The notes beneath the pieces were generated by a model. It was not told the origin of the DNA. It did no database searches and was given only the letters and a program-made list of their open reading frames with translations. Below, piece by piece: positions 21,251 through 31,780 of a stretch of DNA of 64,000 nucleotides. Position numbers and translations under genes: made by a program. This DNA comes from Trichopria drosophilae (taxonomy: Eukaryota; Arthropoda; Insecta; Hymenoptera; Diapriidae), in contig CM059584.1 in NCBI GenBank assembly GCA_030407085.1, positions 88,114,501 to 88,178,500 of the forward strand, given 5' to 3'. Position 1 is the first letter of the stretch. Every line of letters begins with the position of its first letter.

Positions 21251-21731
21251 TAGGTCGGCGTGATGGTCATTCGGGCTAAGGCGTCAGTCTTAGTCCGCCC
21301 GAACTGAACGTCGCGAAGGTCCCGAGTTCGAATCCCCGTCCGTGCAATTTTCTCTGCTTATGTCCAGTGTGGAATAACCGGGGAACTTTGCTGGGCGAAG
21401 GTACGAATTTGGGACCGCTGCCGACCTCCGTCGGCAGTTATCGGTACCGTCAGCGTCTTATCCGCGGTCGGTACGTCGTGGGTCTTATCTCGGATAAAGA
21501 GGGGATAAGCCCCGCGTCGTACTCGCTAAGGCACAGACCGCCGAATCTGCTGGTGGTACTGATATTGGGGAGGGGGGACTGGCTCTGGGTGGGTGTTGTG
21601 TTGTCCTGTTCCGTCATGTATAATGTCTATGTGTTGTCCATCCTATACCTCTCCACCCGAGAGCCGACCCGCGAATAGGCATCTAAGTCATTAAAGCGGG
21701 GGACAATTCCAAATCCTTTATCCTTTTATCC
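21251..21731 (+). mobile_element. tRNA-derived SINE with target-site duplication
   Basis: The 14-bp TAATTAATATTAAT occurs at 21237-21250 and 21732-21745, bounding the body exactly. The 5' part is tRNA-like: GGGCTAAGGCGTC (A-box region) and GAGTTCGAATCCC (B box) near 21325-21345. This gives an internal RNA polymerase III promoter. The rest is GC-rich non-coding body ending in CCTTTATCCTTTTATCC. The ORF at 21367-21678 is incidental. It would be moved by a partner LINE. Confidence 0.85.
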
Positions 21732-21745
21732 TAATTAATATTAAT

Positions 21746-22480
21746 AATTATTATTATTATTAGTATTGCGCTGAAATTTCACATACGTTCATAAAAAATA
21801 CGTAAAATTGCCCTAAAATAGACTTGTCTTTTAAAATATACTTACTTCCTTTTTAATTTAAATATTTTAGGTTAGGAACTGACGTTATCGACAGGGTTTG
21901 TTTAGCTTTCCCTTAAGCGATATTAAATTTAAATCAACATTGTAAATGTGTATAAAGAGAATACAAGACATAAATGTAAATTATTCGCATTTTGATAAAT
22001 TGAACACAAATTCAGATGTACGGTTAAATCTAATAAAATTAAATTGAATTACTTGCATTTATCAATGGTGTACGGATAACAAGTGAGACGTTACGCAGCG
22101 ATTAGAATTTTTTTTAAGCCAATCAGCCATTACCGAAAGTAAGCGAGAATTTCAAACGAATGAAATGGGCAATTGAAAAAAAAAACAATTCATTTGAAAT
22201 AATAAACTTTAATATTTCAATAATGTGATTTTCTATTAAATTGTGAACTTTGCATTTAAAGCCAGAACTTTAAGCAACACGGGATGCTACTCGTGACATT
22301 ATGTTGCAATAATGAAATTACCACCGTACAATCTATAGTTGGGAAAAACAAATGAATAAAGACTTCTGTTGAATTCTTTTATATCTACAATATTAGTTGA
22401 GAGAAATTACAACGTGTATTCCGTTGCTACATATGAATGTTGCCTATAATTAAGTAAAATACAAGGATGCACATTTGGCA
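21746..22480. other. AT-rich DNA, no gene seen
   Basis: No recognisable ORF, RNA or repeat. Confidence 0.35.
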
Positions 22481-23019
22481 ACTCTTTCATATATAATACG
22501 AATAGTACATTATATATATATGTTCCAAACCCACCGAGCGGAACTTGAACAGTTGATGCGGCAGAAACGTAGCTCTGTTTTGATTGGCCAAATGACTAAC
22601 CAATATAACTCCGCAGGCGAGAAAGAATGACGGAACCCTTACGCATACACCCATATGCATACCAACAGGTGACGGCAAGTTACCTTGACATTGAATTAAT
22701 GGGCATGGTCAAATGCACTTCCGTTTGAAATAATTCGCCGTTACGAGAACGTTTGAGTATCAAATTCAAAAAAATAAGATCAATCACTTGGATCAAAATA
22801 TAGGTTCTATGATATCCGGGCGGAAAATTTTCCGGTCTTTCCGAAACCATAAAAAAATAGGGGTTCCCATTTAAAAAAATAAAATTGACCTTAAAATAAC
22901 CATCAAGGTCATGTTCAAGGTCAATTTCAAAGGTACCATTGAATAGCCGGTGAGATACACACCCGCTGAGATATATCACCGTTCCAGAACTTTTCCCCCA
23001 TCACTCTATATACATATAT

Positions 23020-23200
23020 ACAGGGTGTTTCTTTTGACTTGAAACTCAAATATCTCGAAAAGTCGGCACTCTATCAAAAAATGTTAAGATTAAAAATTTA
23101 ATTGGTCTAAGATGTACATATAGTGATATTAAGATTGGTCCTTCTACACAGCCCCTGGAGGCGGTGCACTGTGATTCAGAACGCCCTAATTCGTGGACAT
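23020..23200 (+). mobile_element. isolated mariner-type terminus
   Basis: TATACAGGGTGTTTCTTTTGAC resembles a TA-flanked Tc1/mariner end and is followed by ATATCTCGAAAAG, a sequence style like the inverted repeat at 4573. No inverted partner was found nearby, so this is a truncated or solo end. Confidence 0.35.
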
Positions 23201-23883
23201 TGGATGAAAATATAAAGTATAAAAATTTGAATATGACATGATGAAAATGTTGATTTAGTACTATGTATTTTAAATGTAATAATATACTTTACTGAAGGGC
23301 ATTTATACTATGACCCAACAAAGTATAAAAATATTGAACATTTGAAAATTACTGTAAAATTTTGCTGTATTCGGAACTCAAAATTAAATAAAAAAAGTTG
23401 TTTTTGTTTAAACGTATTCTGTACTTAATTTATGTTACTAAGAACTATATTTTGCATATGCTACAAAAAGAATGTAATATATTTTATCTGTAAAATGTGG
23501 AATCACGGGTAATAAAAAAACTCCCAACAGTGCCCGATTAAATACAAATATGAGGTTAAAACAAAAGTATTAGACTAAATAAATTCCATAGTTTCATCTA
23601 CCCGTAGACACCCACAGCCAAGAAAATCATTTTTCAAATTGGGCGTTTTCTCAGCTAACGCTGCAAGTATCGGCTAAGAACATGTCAAACTAGTTCTACG
23701 TGCCAATATTCTTCATTCTTTATTGATTCGTACATGCAACCTACAAAAGAAGTGGATCCGCGCTTAGTTGTATTACTGTTCACGGGTACATTTTCCATTC
23801 GTTTTATGTGGTTGATAAATATGCTATTCAGTGAAAATCTTGTTTATTTCGTTGCCGATATAGAATAATACTAAAATTTTAGC

Positions 23884-24069
23884 ATGGGCTCTGTGTCCTA
23901 CGAGGAATTATTTCGCATTTTACGAAATAAAGGATTGCGTCTGAATGACTATGCGATGTTATATCTTAGCCAAAAAAGATTTTCATTTTTCTGAAGATGC
24001 TGAAAAAATGTTAGCAGAGCCGATAAGGAAATTTTGTATTAGTTCATACGAAAAATGGGTCGATTCTTA
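23884..24069 (+). pseudogene. short frameshifted ORF, possible transposase N-terminus
   Basis: ATG at 23884 gives ~31 codons (MGSVSYEELFRILRNKG start). After an A-run a shifted frame continues FHFSEDAEKMLAEPIRKFC to a TAA at 24067. It lies upstream of, and on the same strand as, the RAG1-like fragment at 24889, so it could be its N-terminus. I do not recognise the family with certainty. Confidence 0.25.
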
Positions 24070-24567
24070 ATATTAAAATAACGAAACTTAGCTGAAAAAC
24101 ACATTGCATTTCCCAGCCAGGTTTTAAATTCAGATCGCGCACGTGTTCCCTTATTACCTATTTCAATATTTAACTTCACGCGCTTGATTTTAAAATTAAT
24201 AATAAAGTTAATATTTCTTTTATTAATCAAAGAAAAAAGAAAAAAAGAGAAAAAGAAAAAAAAAATTAAATAAACAAAAAAAAAAAAAACTAATAAAATT
24301 AATACTTCTCACTGCTACTTCATTCTATATTACTATTGTATTAAAGACATAACTTTAAAATTAATAAAAATATTGTAGAGAATATATACTTCTCACCACT
24401 ACTTGTTCTATTCGCCTCGAGTTATTCAAGCCCTCAACGTCTCGCGAAGAAAGGACGCTACCAAACCAAGAAATCAGTCGAAGAGGACCCAGAGTAAGTA
24501 TACTTTCAGTAATATCAAACTCAAGTTACTTCACTTCCCTTTCTTTTGAATTAACTTACAACCCTTA

Positions 24568-24768
24568 TGTTGTCCTTAATTCAAGTTTTTATCATCTTAC
24601 TGGTGTTCATAATTTTATTATCTTTACATGAATCAATTTTCTATAACCTAATTTATTAATCCAGATTAAAATTTTTTGGAGAAATTGTTGTCCTTAATTC
24701 AAGTTTTTATCATCTTACTGGTGTTCATAATTTCATTATCTTTACATCAATCAATTTTCTATAACCTA
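24568..24768. repeat. ~81-bp direct duplication
   Basis: TGTTGTCCTTAATTCAAG through TTTTCTATAACCTA occurs at 24568-24650 and again at 24686-24768 with about two mismatches, separated by ~35 bp. This is a recent local duplication. Confidence 0.85.
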
Positions 24769-24888
24769 CAACGCTAATATCGCGAGTTTTCGCGATAAAT
24801 TATAATCATTTTGCACCTCGCACTCGTTACCCCTCTTGGGACGTAACAATTCGCGGAGCTACACCTAAAGAGATGAACAACTTAAATA

Positions 24889-25647
24889 TTGTTTCACAGA
24901 AACCTTGTGAATCGGAGCACTACAAGTTTGGCATATCTTCATGGTTGGATTAGGTGTATGGAGTTTTTGTTACACATTTCATACAATTTGTCTGTAAAAA
25001 AATATTGTGTCCGAAATACTGAAGGCAAAAATGAAAAAGATAGAAGAAAGAGACAGATTCAGACAGAATTCCGGAAACGGCTTGGTGTACTTGTGGACGT
25101 TATAAAGCAAGGGGCGGGCACTACAAACGATGGTAATACTGCAAGGCGGTTTTTTTAAAACCCCAGTGTAACTGCAGAAATTACAGGGTTGGATGAGACA
25201 ATTGTAAAAATTGTTGCTATTATCCTGTAGGAAATTGCATCGGGTCAACAAATTGATGCAAATAAATTTTACAAGATTGCAAAGAATCTAGCAAGGCTAG
25301 TGGTCGAAAAATACCCTTAGTATTACATGTTCGCGAGTGTCCACAAAATATGGCTACATGGTCGAGAAATAGTGAAGCACGCACTTGTTCCAATTGGGCA
25401 ATTATCGGAAGAGGCCTTGGAAGCAAGGCATAAAGAAATCAGATACTTTCGACAAGATAATAGGTGTAAGATGAACAGACAGCTGACAAACGTTGATATA
25501 ATGCACATACTCTTAATTACAAGCGATCCTTTCATTAATAGCCTCAAACCGATCGTCAAAAAGAGAAAAGAAAAGCCATTGTTTCCAGAAACTCTTAATT
25601 TTTTGCTCAATGAAGAAGATATCATGGAAGGAATTGAAGAAGATTAA
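24889..25647 (+). pseudogene. RAG1/Transib-type transposase, C-terminal half
   Basis: One frame with stops near 25156, 25228 and 25318. Key blocks in order: GWIRCMEFLLHISY, a basic RKRQIQTEFRKRLG, TTNDGNTARRFF, HKIWLHGREIV, then LVPIGQLSEEALEARHK and RYFRQDNRCK, ending LLITSDPFINSLK. Vertebrate RAG1 has the same series in its catalytic C-terminus (a GNxAR block, HK..H..EI, the SEG.ES.NK segment with the catalytic Glu, then F.R). I therefore assign a RAG1-like DDE transposase, most likely Transib-related. The Glu-rich SEEALEAR segment would carry the third catalytic residue. Terminal repeats were not found. Confidence 0.65.
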
Positions 25648-25735
25648 GAATCTGAAGATGAATCAGGGTAGTCCAGTTGCACAATATCTGCTCGTCATTT
25701 AAAAATTATATTTTTTAAGACAAAATTGTTAATAT

Positions 25736-26560
25736 TGTTACGTTTTTGAAGTAACAATTCAATTATTTTTACTGATTCCCGGTATCGAAAGGAATCGGGT
25801 TGCGGAATACGTGTTAAGGGGATATACACACCCCAAGTGAAAGGCGAAAGTTGATTTGAACTATGTATATTTATTATTTCTGTCGCCAACTGAGGTTGTA
25901 CAAAAAGATGGCGTTGGGACTAAGTCCCACAAAGTCGTTTAATTCGCGGAGAGTCGCTGATGACCGACGAATCTTTCGGAGATCTTCAGCCGATCACGAA
26001 CGGTGCGACTCTGCACCGAGCGATGTTCTTAGTTCGATGTACAGGGCGACTCTGCCTTCGGACATTGCAATTGCCCTTTTTATATGGTAGATATGTTTTC
26101 GAATATTAGATGTCGATGAGATCATCGTTCCTTCGGGACGGCCACTTGCACTTGTTGTTGGACACGTGTCATCTTCCACGAAACGCTGACCCCTTTGACC
26201 TATTCGTGACCTCGGCGATTCGGGGCACGTGTGCTATTGTGTGCTCGTGTGTGACGATCTTATGGACCATCTTACTTCGAGCTTCGGCGTGGCACATTCC
26301 ATTCCTGACCGTTTGGGCTTGCAGCTAGACGAACCCGTGGTTCCCCGTGTAAGTTGTAGCACATGTGCAATCTATGTGCGACGCCAAATCGGGCCCGTCG
26401 GTGTGCGTCTTGTCGATCTTACAAAGGCAAGTATTGTCTATGTTACGAGTGCTAATATGTGCGTAGCCAGCATCCGTAACACGCCCGGGGTTTTAAAAAT
26501 TGACGATCCACCGTCAATCAATGCTCGTACAAAAAATCAACACGCAGCTTAAATCATACG
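25736..26560. other. GC-richer non-coding block, possible LTR remnant
   Basis: It starts TGTTACG, the terminus shared by other LTRs in this window, and has a TATA-like TTTTTATATGG at ~26076. No matching CGTAACA end with a target duplication was found. The ORFs in it have no domain character. Confidence 0.2.
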
Positions 26561-27398
26561 CGTGACCCTCAGTTGTCTATTGATAGTAGAAAAATGTTAC
26601 ATTATTGCCTTATTGGGTCATCTTATAAATTCCAAAGTATCTTAATCTACGGTTAGTATTACATATTTTTTTTCTAACGCTTTAATGCACCGTATATTTT
26701 ATACGCAATATGAATTTACAAAGTTGTATCGGCAATATAACGAATGTTATATTAGGCGAAAGAAATATATAAAATAAAAAATAATTTTCCTATGATTTAG
26801 TCTTTTGACGCCTGCATGTCTCGTCACGAGGCAGGCCCTCTACTGTATCATCGATATTTAGACACTCGTGTTCAATTTCATTAGTAAACACTGTCATAAT
26901 CACTCTCACTATACTTAAGTTTTTACGCAGAAAGTCGGTTTATGTGGAATGCATTCTTATGGAATGATTATCTTACAGAGATTCTTCTACCGGAACCATC
27001 TCCATAAGACAATTAATATGATGATCATTGCGACAATTCATAGACATATATAAATTAAAATATTTATTATTTCGCCCTTTTTACAATTTCTTGGAATTTT
27101 ATCTCGTTCCTTATGTTGTTAGTTTCGCGATTCCTCTCGGGTTTGCATGTGTTCTTTACTAAAAAAAAATATACATAACAAGTGCCGGGATAAGAGAATA
27201 AAACAAAAATAAATGGTCGTAATTGTATTTATTGAAATGTGTTATGCATAAGGGTGTTTGGTAATGTATGTAGTAGCATTTCCCTTCTAGTTTTTTTTTT
27301 CGGGGAAACTAGTATTAATGAAGTCTTAATTTAAATTCTAGAATCCTATATTACCTACTTAACTATTCCCTATCATATTTCTATATAGATATTTAGGT
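26561..27398. other. AT-rich sequence downstream of the gypsy relic
   Basis: No gene seen. A purine-rich minus-strand stretch near 27283-27305 could be the polypurine tract of the gypsy element, but a 3' LTR could not be defined. Confidence 0.25.
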
Positions 27399-28808
27399 CT
27401 ATTCTTCGGATAAATAAACAAGCGGATCGTAGCACTTCTCTATTTTGTCTACGTGGACAATTTTATTTTTTCGCGCGTTTATGCACAACTTTACGTCACG
27501 CGCGCCAATATTCTTTAAGATTTCGTAGGAGCCGACGTATTCGTCGTCTATTTTTCCATGTCTGGATTCTTTCAACAGCCAGACAATTTCTCCTACACGA
27601 AAGTGTCCTATTTTCAATTTCTGATCATAATATCTTTTTGACTTTTTTCTTTCGGGCGGTTCGCTTACACTTGTAGTCGTTTCCCTGTCGGATTTCTGCA
27701 TATCAGTGACGTGATCCTCCTCAATCTCAGTAACTTGACCCTGCATATGGCCCATATAGTTCGTAGTAGGCGCAAAGTTAAATGCCATAATCCTTTCTTC
27801 GTTATTCCCGGTAATGGAGAGAGGTGGAGTAAAGTGCTCCCGCTGTAAACATAGATGGTAAGCTTTTCGCGAGGCCTGTGACTTGACGTAATAGTATTCT
27901 ATACTTGCATCACATTTGTGAATGCAAATATTTGTGTTGTAATGCCAGGAAAATATTTTTATGACATTGTCGTCACCGTACGCGGACGACGAATTTAATA
28001 TGGTTAACGCGCGTTCTGGTTCTGCGCAAGACCTAAGATGGTTGCTATCCAGTAGGATTTTTCGTAATTGGTCTGAGTTTATTCTCAGATTTAGCAATAC
28101 GATCAGAGAATTGAAAAGACAATTCCCGTTCCTTGATATGTTGTTATTTTCCTGTAAGAGTGCATAAGGTTCCATGCAGACAGTACTAACTTCATAATTG
28201 AAATGTAGTGTCAAATCATTATCCGACTTAGCATTGTCTGTAATGCGCTCTTTACCATTCTCTGATTCGCGCATCGTTTCTTCAGTCTCCTTTTCTTGTT
28301 CTTCGTGTCACACGTTCGACACTGCGTCGGATTCACGATTTTCGTCACGGTGGTCGCGGTCCTTATCAAGCTCCATTTCTTCGTAAAAAATTTTCGTTTC
28401 CTCGAGCTCGCGTTGATCATCGGGAGGATCGTCTATGCGTCGCGCACGTTCTCTTTCTCCGTCTTCCCGATCACCTTTCTCTCTCCACACCGTCAGCGGA
28501 GGAGGGGAAAGGCCCGTTGCAGTCTTCCCGAATCCGTTCGACGTGTCGCTTCAGCCCGCGGCTCTATTTTTAGGCGAGCGCTTCTCCTTAGGAGTTGAAT
28601 GGGGAAGTAAACGTATAGTTTCTTCGGGATGATCGAGGGAAAAATCCGACGACCACGAATCTTCTAGGTCCTCGTTGTCCGGCATAGGATTCTTTCGATT
28701 TTTCATTTTCGTCGGTTGTGACGTAAGTTCATCCTCAGTAGGGAATCCTTCTATTTCCCTCCAACTGTTTCGAACATCAGCTGTTCGTTTCTTATAGTTT
28801 AAATTCAT
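27399..28808 (-). pseudogene. charged linker, OTU-like cysteine protease domain and integrase tail
   Basis: A single frame runs from 28808 to 27399 with stops at 28551 and 28308. After a Glu/Arg/Asp-rich linker comes RNGNCLFNSLIVLL, the Cys box of OTU deubiquitinases (usually DGxCLF). About 60 residues later is YGDDNVIKIFSWHYNTNICI, then LCLQREHF with the expected His. The first Asp is Asn here. The last ~75 residues (FRVGEIVWLLKESRHGKID, YVGSYEILKNI, NKIVHVDKIEKCY) are the GPY/F-type C-terminus of gypsy integrase. No HHCC zinc finger or DDE core is visible between RNase H and this tail. Upstream, 29226-28792 (another frame) repeats the motif KYTTEVEKL. Confidence 0.6.
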
Positions 28809-29326
28809 TCCTGCTTCGGATATTACTTTTTTTTATTATTTTGGGTTTTTCTTTTGTCTGAGTTTGCTTCACTGTAGGGTCAATTTTCAAATAATCCGGC
28901 ACTTGTAGTTTTTCTACTTCCGTTATGTATTGTTTTCTTTCTTTTTTCTTCACCGGCGTAGGAGATTTTTTCATTGAAGTAGATCCGTCTTGCTGTCTCG
29001 ACCGAGGTTTTCCTTTATAATTTCCTAATTTTATGTAGGCTGGCAATACCAGTTTTTCGACCTCGGTTGTGTATTTCTTTCGAGTTGTCTTTTCAACTCT
29101 CAGCATTTCTACATCGGAACTCGGTTTCTTCATAGAGGTCTTTTCCTCGTTTCTTAGGTGCAGGGTTGTCCGATCCATCGGCGTCGAACACCCGTCCTCT
29201 TTTAGGATATTGGTGACGTTTATCATTTGCCGGCTTAATTTTGCATCCTTTCAAAGGCAGGCAATTGTTTCCATTTGACCCGTTATTTGTTTTTTCTTTA
29301 TTTTTATTTTTTTTTTAAGTTTTGGA

Positions 29327-30470
29327 TTATTTCATTTCGGCACAATGCTCATTTTTCTCCTTATCACCCATAATAATGCGTATCCTTAGCCTATTATCTT
29401 CTGTCCTCGATTTAGTTTGTAATTCCTTTACATCCGACCTACTATTTTCTAATTCCAATCTATCAATTGGATTTCGCGACAAAGCGTCCGCGTTAACATT
29501 TCTCTTTCCTTCCTTATAGATTACATCATAATCGTAATCATCGAGTTTCATACGGAACCGATGTAATCGAAGGGTTATATTTCTCACGGTTTTGAACAAT
29601 TTCAGAGGTTGGTGATCAGTAACAAGTGTAAATTTTCTGCCGTATAATTAAGGCCTATATTGTTCTACACCGAATATTGCAGCTAATGCTTCCTTATCCG
29701 AAGTACTATACCGAGTTTCCGCGCTCTTTAAACTTCGCGATGCATAGGCGACCGGTAGGTCTTCCCCGATTTTCCCTTTAGATAAGATAGCTCCCAGGGC
29801 AACGCCCAACCGTCTGTCGTAAGGATAAATGGTTCAGAAAAATTCGGTAATTGTAAAATCGGCGTGGTGCATAATATTGTTTTTAATTTTTCGAAAGCTT
29901 GTTCCTGATCTCCACCCCATGAGAAAGGTACATCTTGACGTAATAGAAATATTAGAGAGTGGGCGATCTTTGAAAACCCTTCAATAAACCGCCTATAATA
30001 CCCGGCCAATCCTAAAAATTGATTGATGTTTTTGCGATTTTTAAGAACTGGAAATTGACGTACAGCTTCGACCTTTTTAGGATCTGGCTGCACTATTGTT
30101 ACCTATTTTATGACCCAGGTAAATAACTTCTTTCCGAAGAAATTGACATTTTTCGGGTTCTATTGTGAGATTTGGATTCTCACGCCTTTTCATGAGTCTC
30201 TTAAATCTGATTCTATGTTCGTGTAAATTGTTTGCATATATGACTATGTCGTCAAGATAGACTAAAAGCTCTATCCGTTGTAGACCAGTTAAAATGAGAT
30301 CCATCAATCGTTGGAAGTCGCCAGGGTCGTTTTTAATTCGCATTGGTATTCTGACATATTCGTAATGACCACAGTGGGTGGAAAATCCCATTTGGTGGGC
30401 ATCCCTTTCATCAAATGCACGGATGCGCTTCGGCGTCGAGAGTACGCACCTGACGGAGGGTGTTATGACG
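29327..30470 (-). pseudogene. gypsy reverse transcriptase (C-terminal half) and RNase H
   Basis: 30391-30077 reads from the strand-transfer region (YEYVRIPMRIKNDPGDFQRL) through VYLDDIVIYA, the catalytic YLDD box, to EPEKCQFLRKEVIYLGHKI. 30093-29728 carries the connection domain (KVEAVRQFPVLKN, FLGLAGYYRRFI) and FSEPFILTTDGW. 29599-29327 ends the RNase H with YKEGKRNVNADALSRNP. The junction near 30430 joins gag tail sequence directly to the middle of reverse transcriptase, implying an internal deletion of protease and the first fingers/palm motifs. Confidence 0.8.
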
Positions 30471-31661
30471 TAGGGCCCGCTCGATGCGAGTTTAAATGAC
30501 CAGACTGATTTCCAACGACCTTATCTCGCTTCGTAGATTCGGTTTTCGGTAGCCTAGTTAACACTCTGTTTTGTATATATTTATCTCGGTCGTAAGTTTG
30601 CACTCGTGAATCGGTCCTCAACGGTTGGAGTTGATTGTTATTGTTTCCATATATTTTCTCTCCATTATCTGCGTTAAATTTTTTTTCTGGGGGCCTATTG
30701 TAGTAAATACCACCGGTATTTTCATGGTTTTCTCGATCGTTTCCAAATTTCGGACGGCGATCGCGATTATTATCATAGTCTCTCTCCCGGGTAAATCTTT
30801 TATCGACTGAATTCCAGACATTCATGTTTTGTTCGTGTTGATAATTATTTTGTTGTGGTCTATCGCGTAAATAATAGCAATTTTCACGAGTATGGCCGAT
30901 TCGCTTGCAATAGACACATTTTTAATTATTATACATTTTTGCCTGGCAATCGGATTCGACGTGTCCGTGCCATCCACAATAATTGCATTCTAATTATCTT
31001 TGCGATATCGTATAGAGACTACATGCGCGGATGCTCAATTAGGTTTTCCCTCACAATCCTCGAGCATGAGATCCCATCTGTTGTCTTTCGCGTCATATTT
31101 TTGTCTAAGTTTCCGCACTGCCTCTACCGCGATTTGTAATGTGGCAGGATTGTCATATAATAATGGCGCCTTCATCGACCCTTTCGCGCAATAGATAAAG
31201 TGATCGAGCCCTTCTCTATCGGCGCGATTCGTAAAGCGTACCCTGTCTTCGGCCGTATAATCTTGCGAGGCAATCGGAGCTTTTTCTAAATTCTACAAAT
31301 TTTGTAAAAGACGGTACCCAAATTCCTCTGACGATTTACTCGATTTTGGATAAATCGTTTTCATTTTCATGAGCAAATTAATTGGGTCTGTCGAAACACC
31401 GTAAGTTGTGCATACGTCCGTAAGAAATGCTTCTAGCGTTGCGTAGTCGGCAATTTTTTCGTCAAATATACGCGCTTTTCCTATGAGTCTTTTACGTAAC
31501 ATGTGTAAATAAAGTCGTGTGTCGTTGGGAGTAAGTAACGCGAAACCCTCGCGACATGCTCTTTCACAACCGGGGAAAGAAAAATCAACCGACCCCTCAA
31601 AATCGGGAATGCTACTTACAGCTTCCGCTATCGGCGGAGCCCTTGCAACAAGGTATTGCAC
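30463..31661 (-). pseudogene. gypsy gag with two CCHC zinc knuckles
   Basis: The capsid-like part (31661-31293) has YLHMLRKRLIGKARIF and SSEEFGYRLLQNL, typical of gypsy gag. After frame changes, CNYCGWHGHVESDC and CVYCKRIGHTRENC form two CCHC knuckles near 31000 and 30900. These are followed by an Arg/Asn-rich RNA-binding tail to the stop at 30463. It would package element RNA. At least one frameshift and a stop interrupt it. Confidence 0.7.
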
Positions 31662-31756
31662 CGTCGGTGGCGCGTGTGCAGTCGCCTGATGTATAATGTT
31701 GGCCTTATTGTCCCCTATATTTATAGAAAATGTATTATCGGGTCGATATCAAAATT

Positions 31757-31780
31757 CAGTTATATATATATATATATATT
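31757..31780. repeat. TA microsatellite at the left edge of the foldback element
   Basis: A (TA)n run directly abuts the element; the same run continues at its right edge, so the element inserted into the microsatellite. Confidence 0.8.

Larger units (their letters stand above)
27399..31661 (-). mobile_element. Ty3/gypsy LTR retrotransposon relic with an OTU-like domain
   Basis: Minus-strand order: gag (31661-31293), two CCHC zinc knuckles (~30990-30870), a basic/Asn-rich gag tail (30825-30463), the second half of reverse transcriptase (30391-29728), RNase H (~29700-29500), a charged linker, an OTU-like domain and an integrase C-terminal tail. Protease, the first half of reverse transcriptase and the integrase catalytic core are missing. 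LTRs were not identified; the upstream side is occupied by a foldback element at 31781. Confidence 0.75.

Noticed and set aside
21367..21678. 103-codon ORF
   Set aside because: Lies entirely inside the non-coding body of a SINE bounded by target duplications.
28198..28632. Plus-strand ORFs (62, 100 and 65 codons)
   Set aside because: Antisense to the charged linker of the gypsy relic; no domain.
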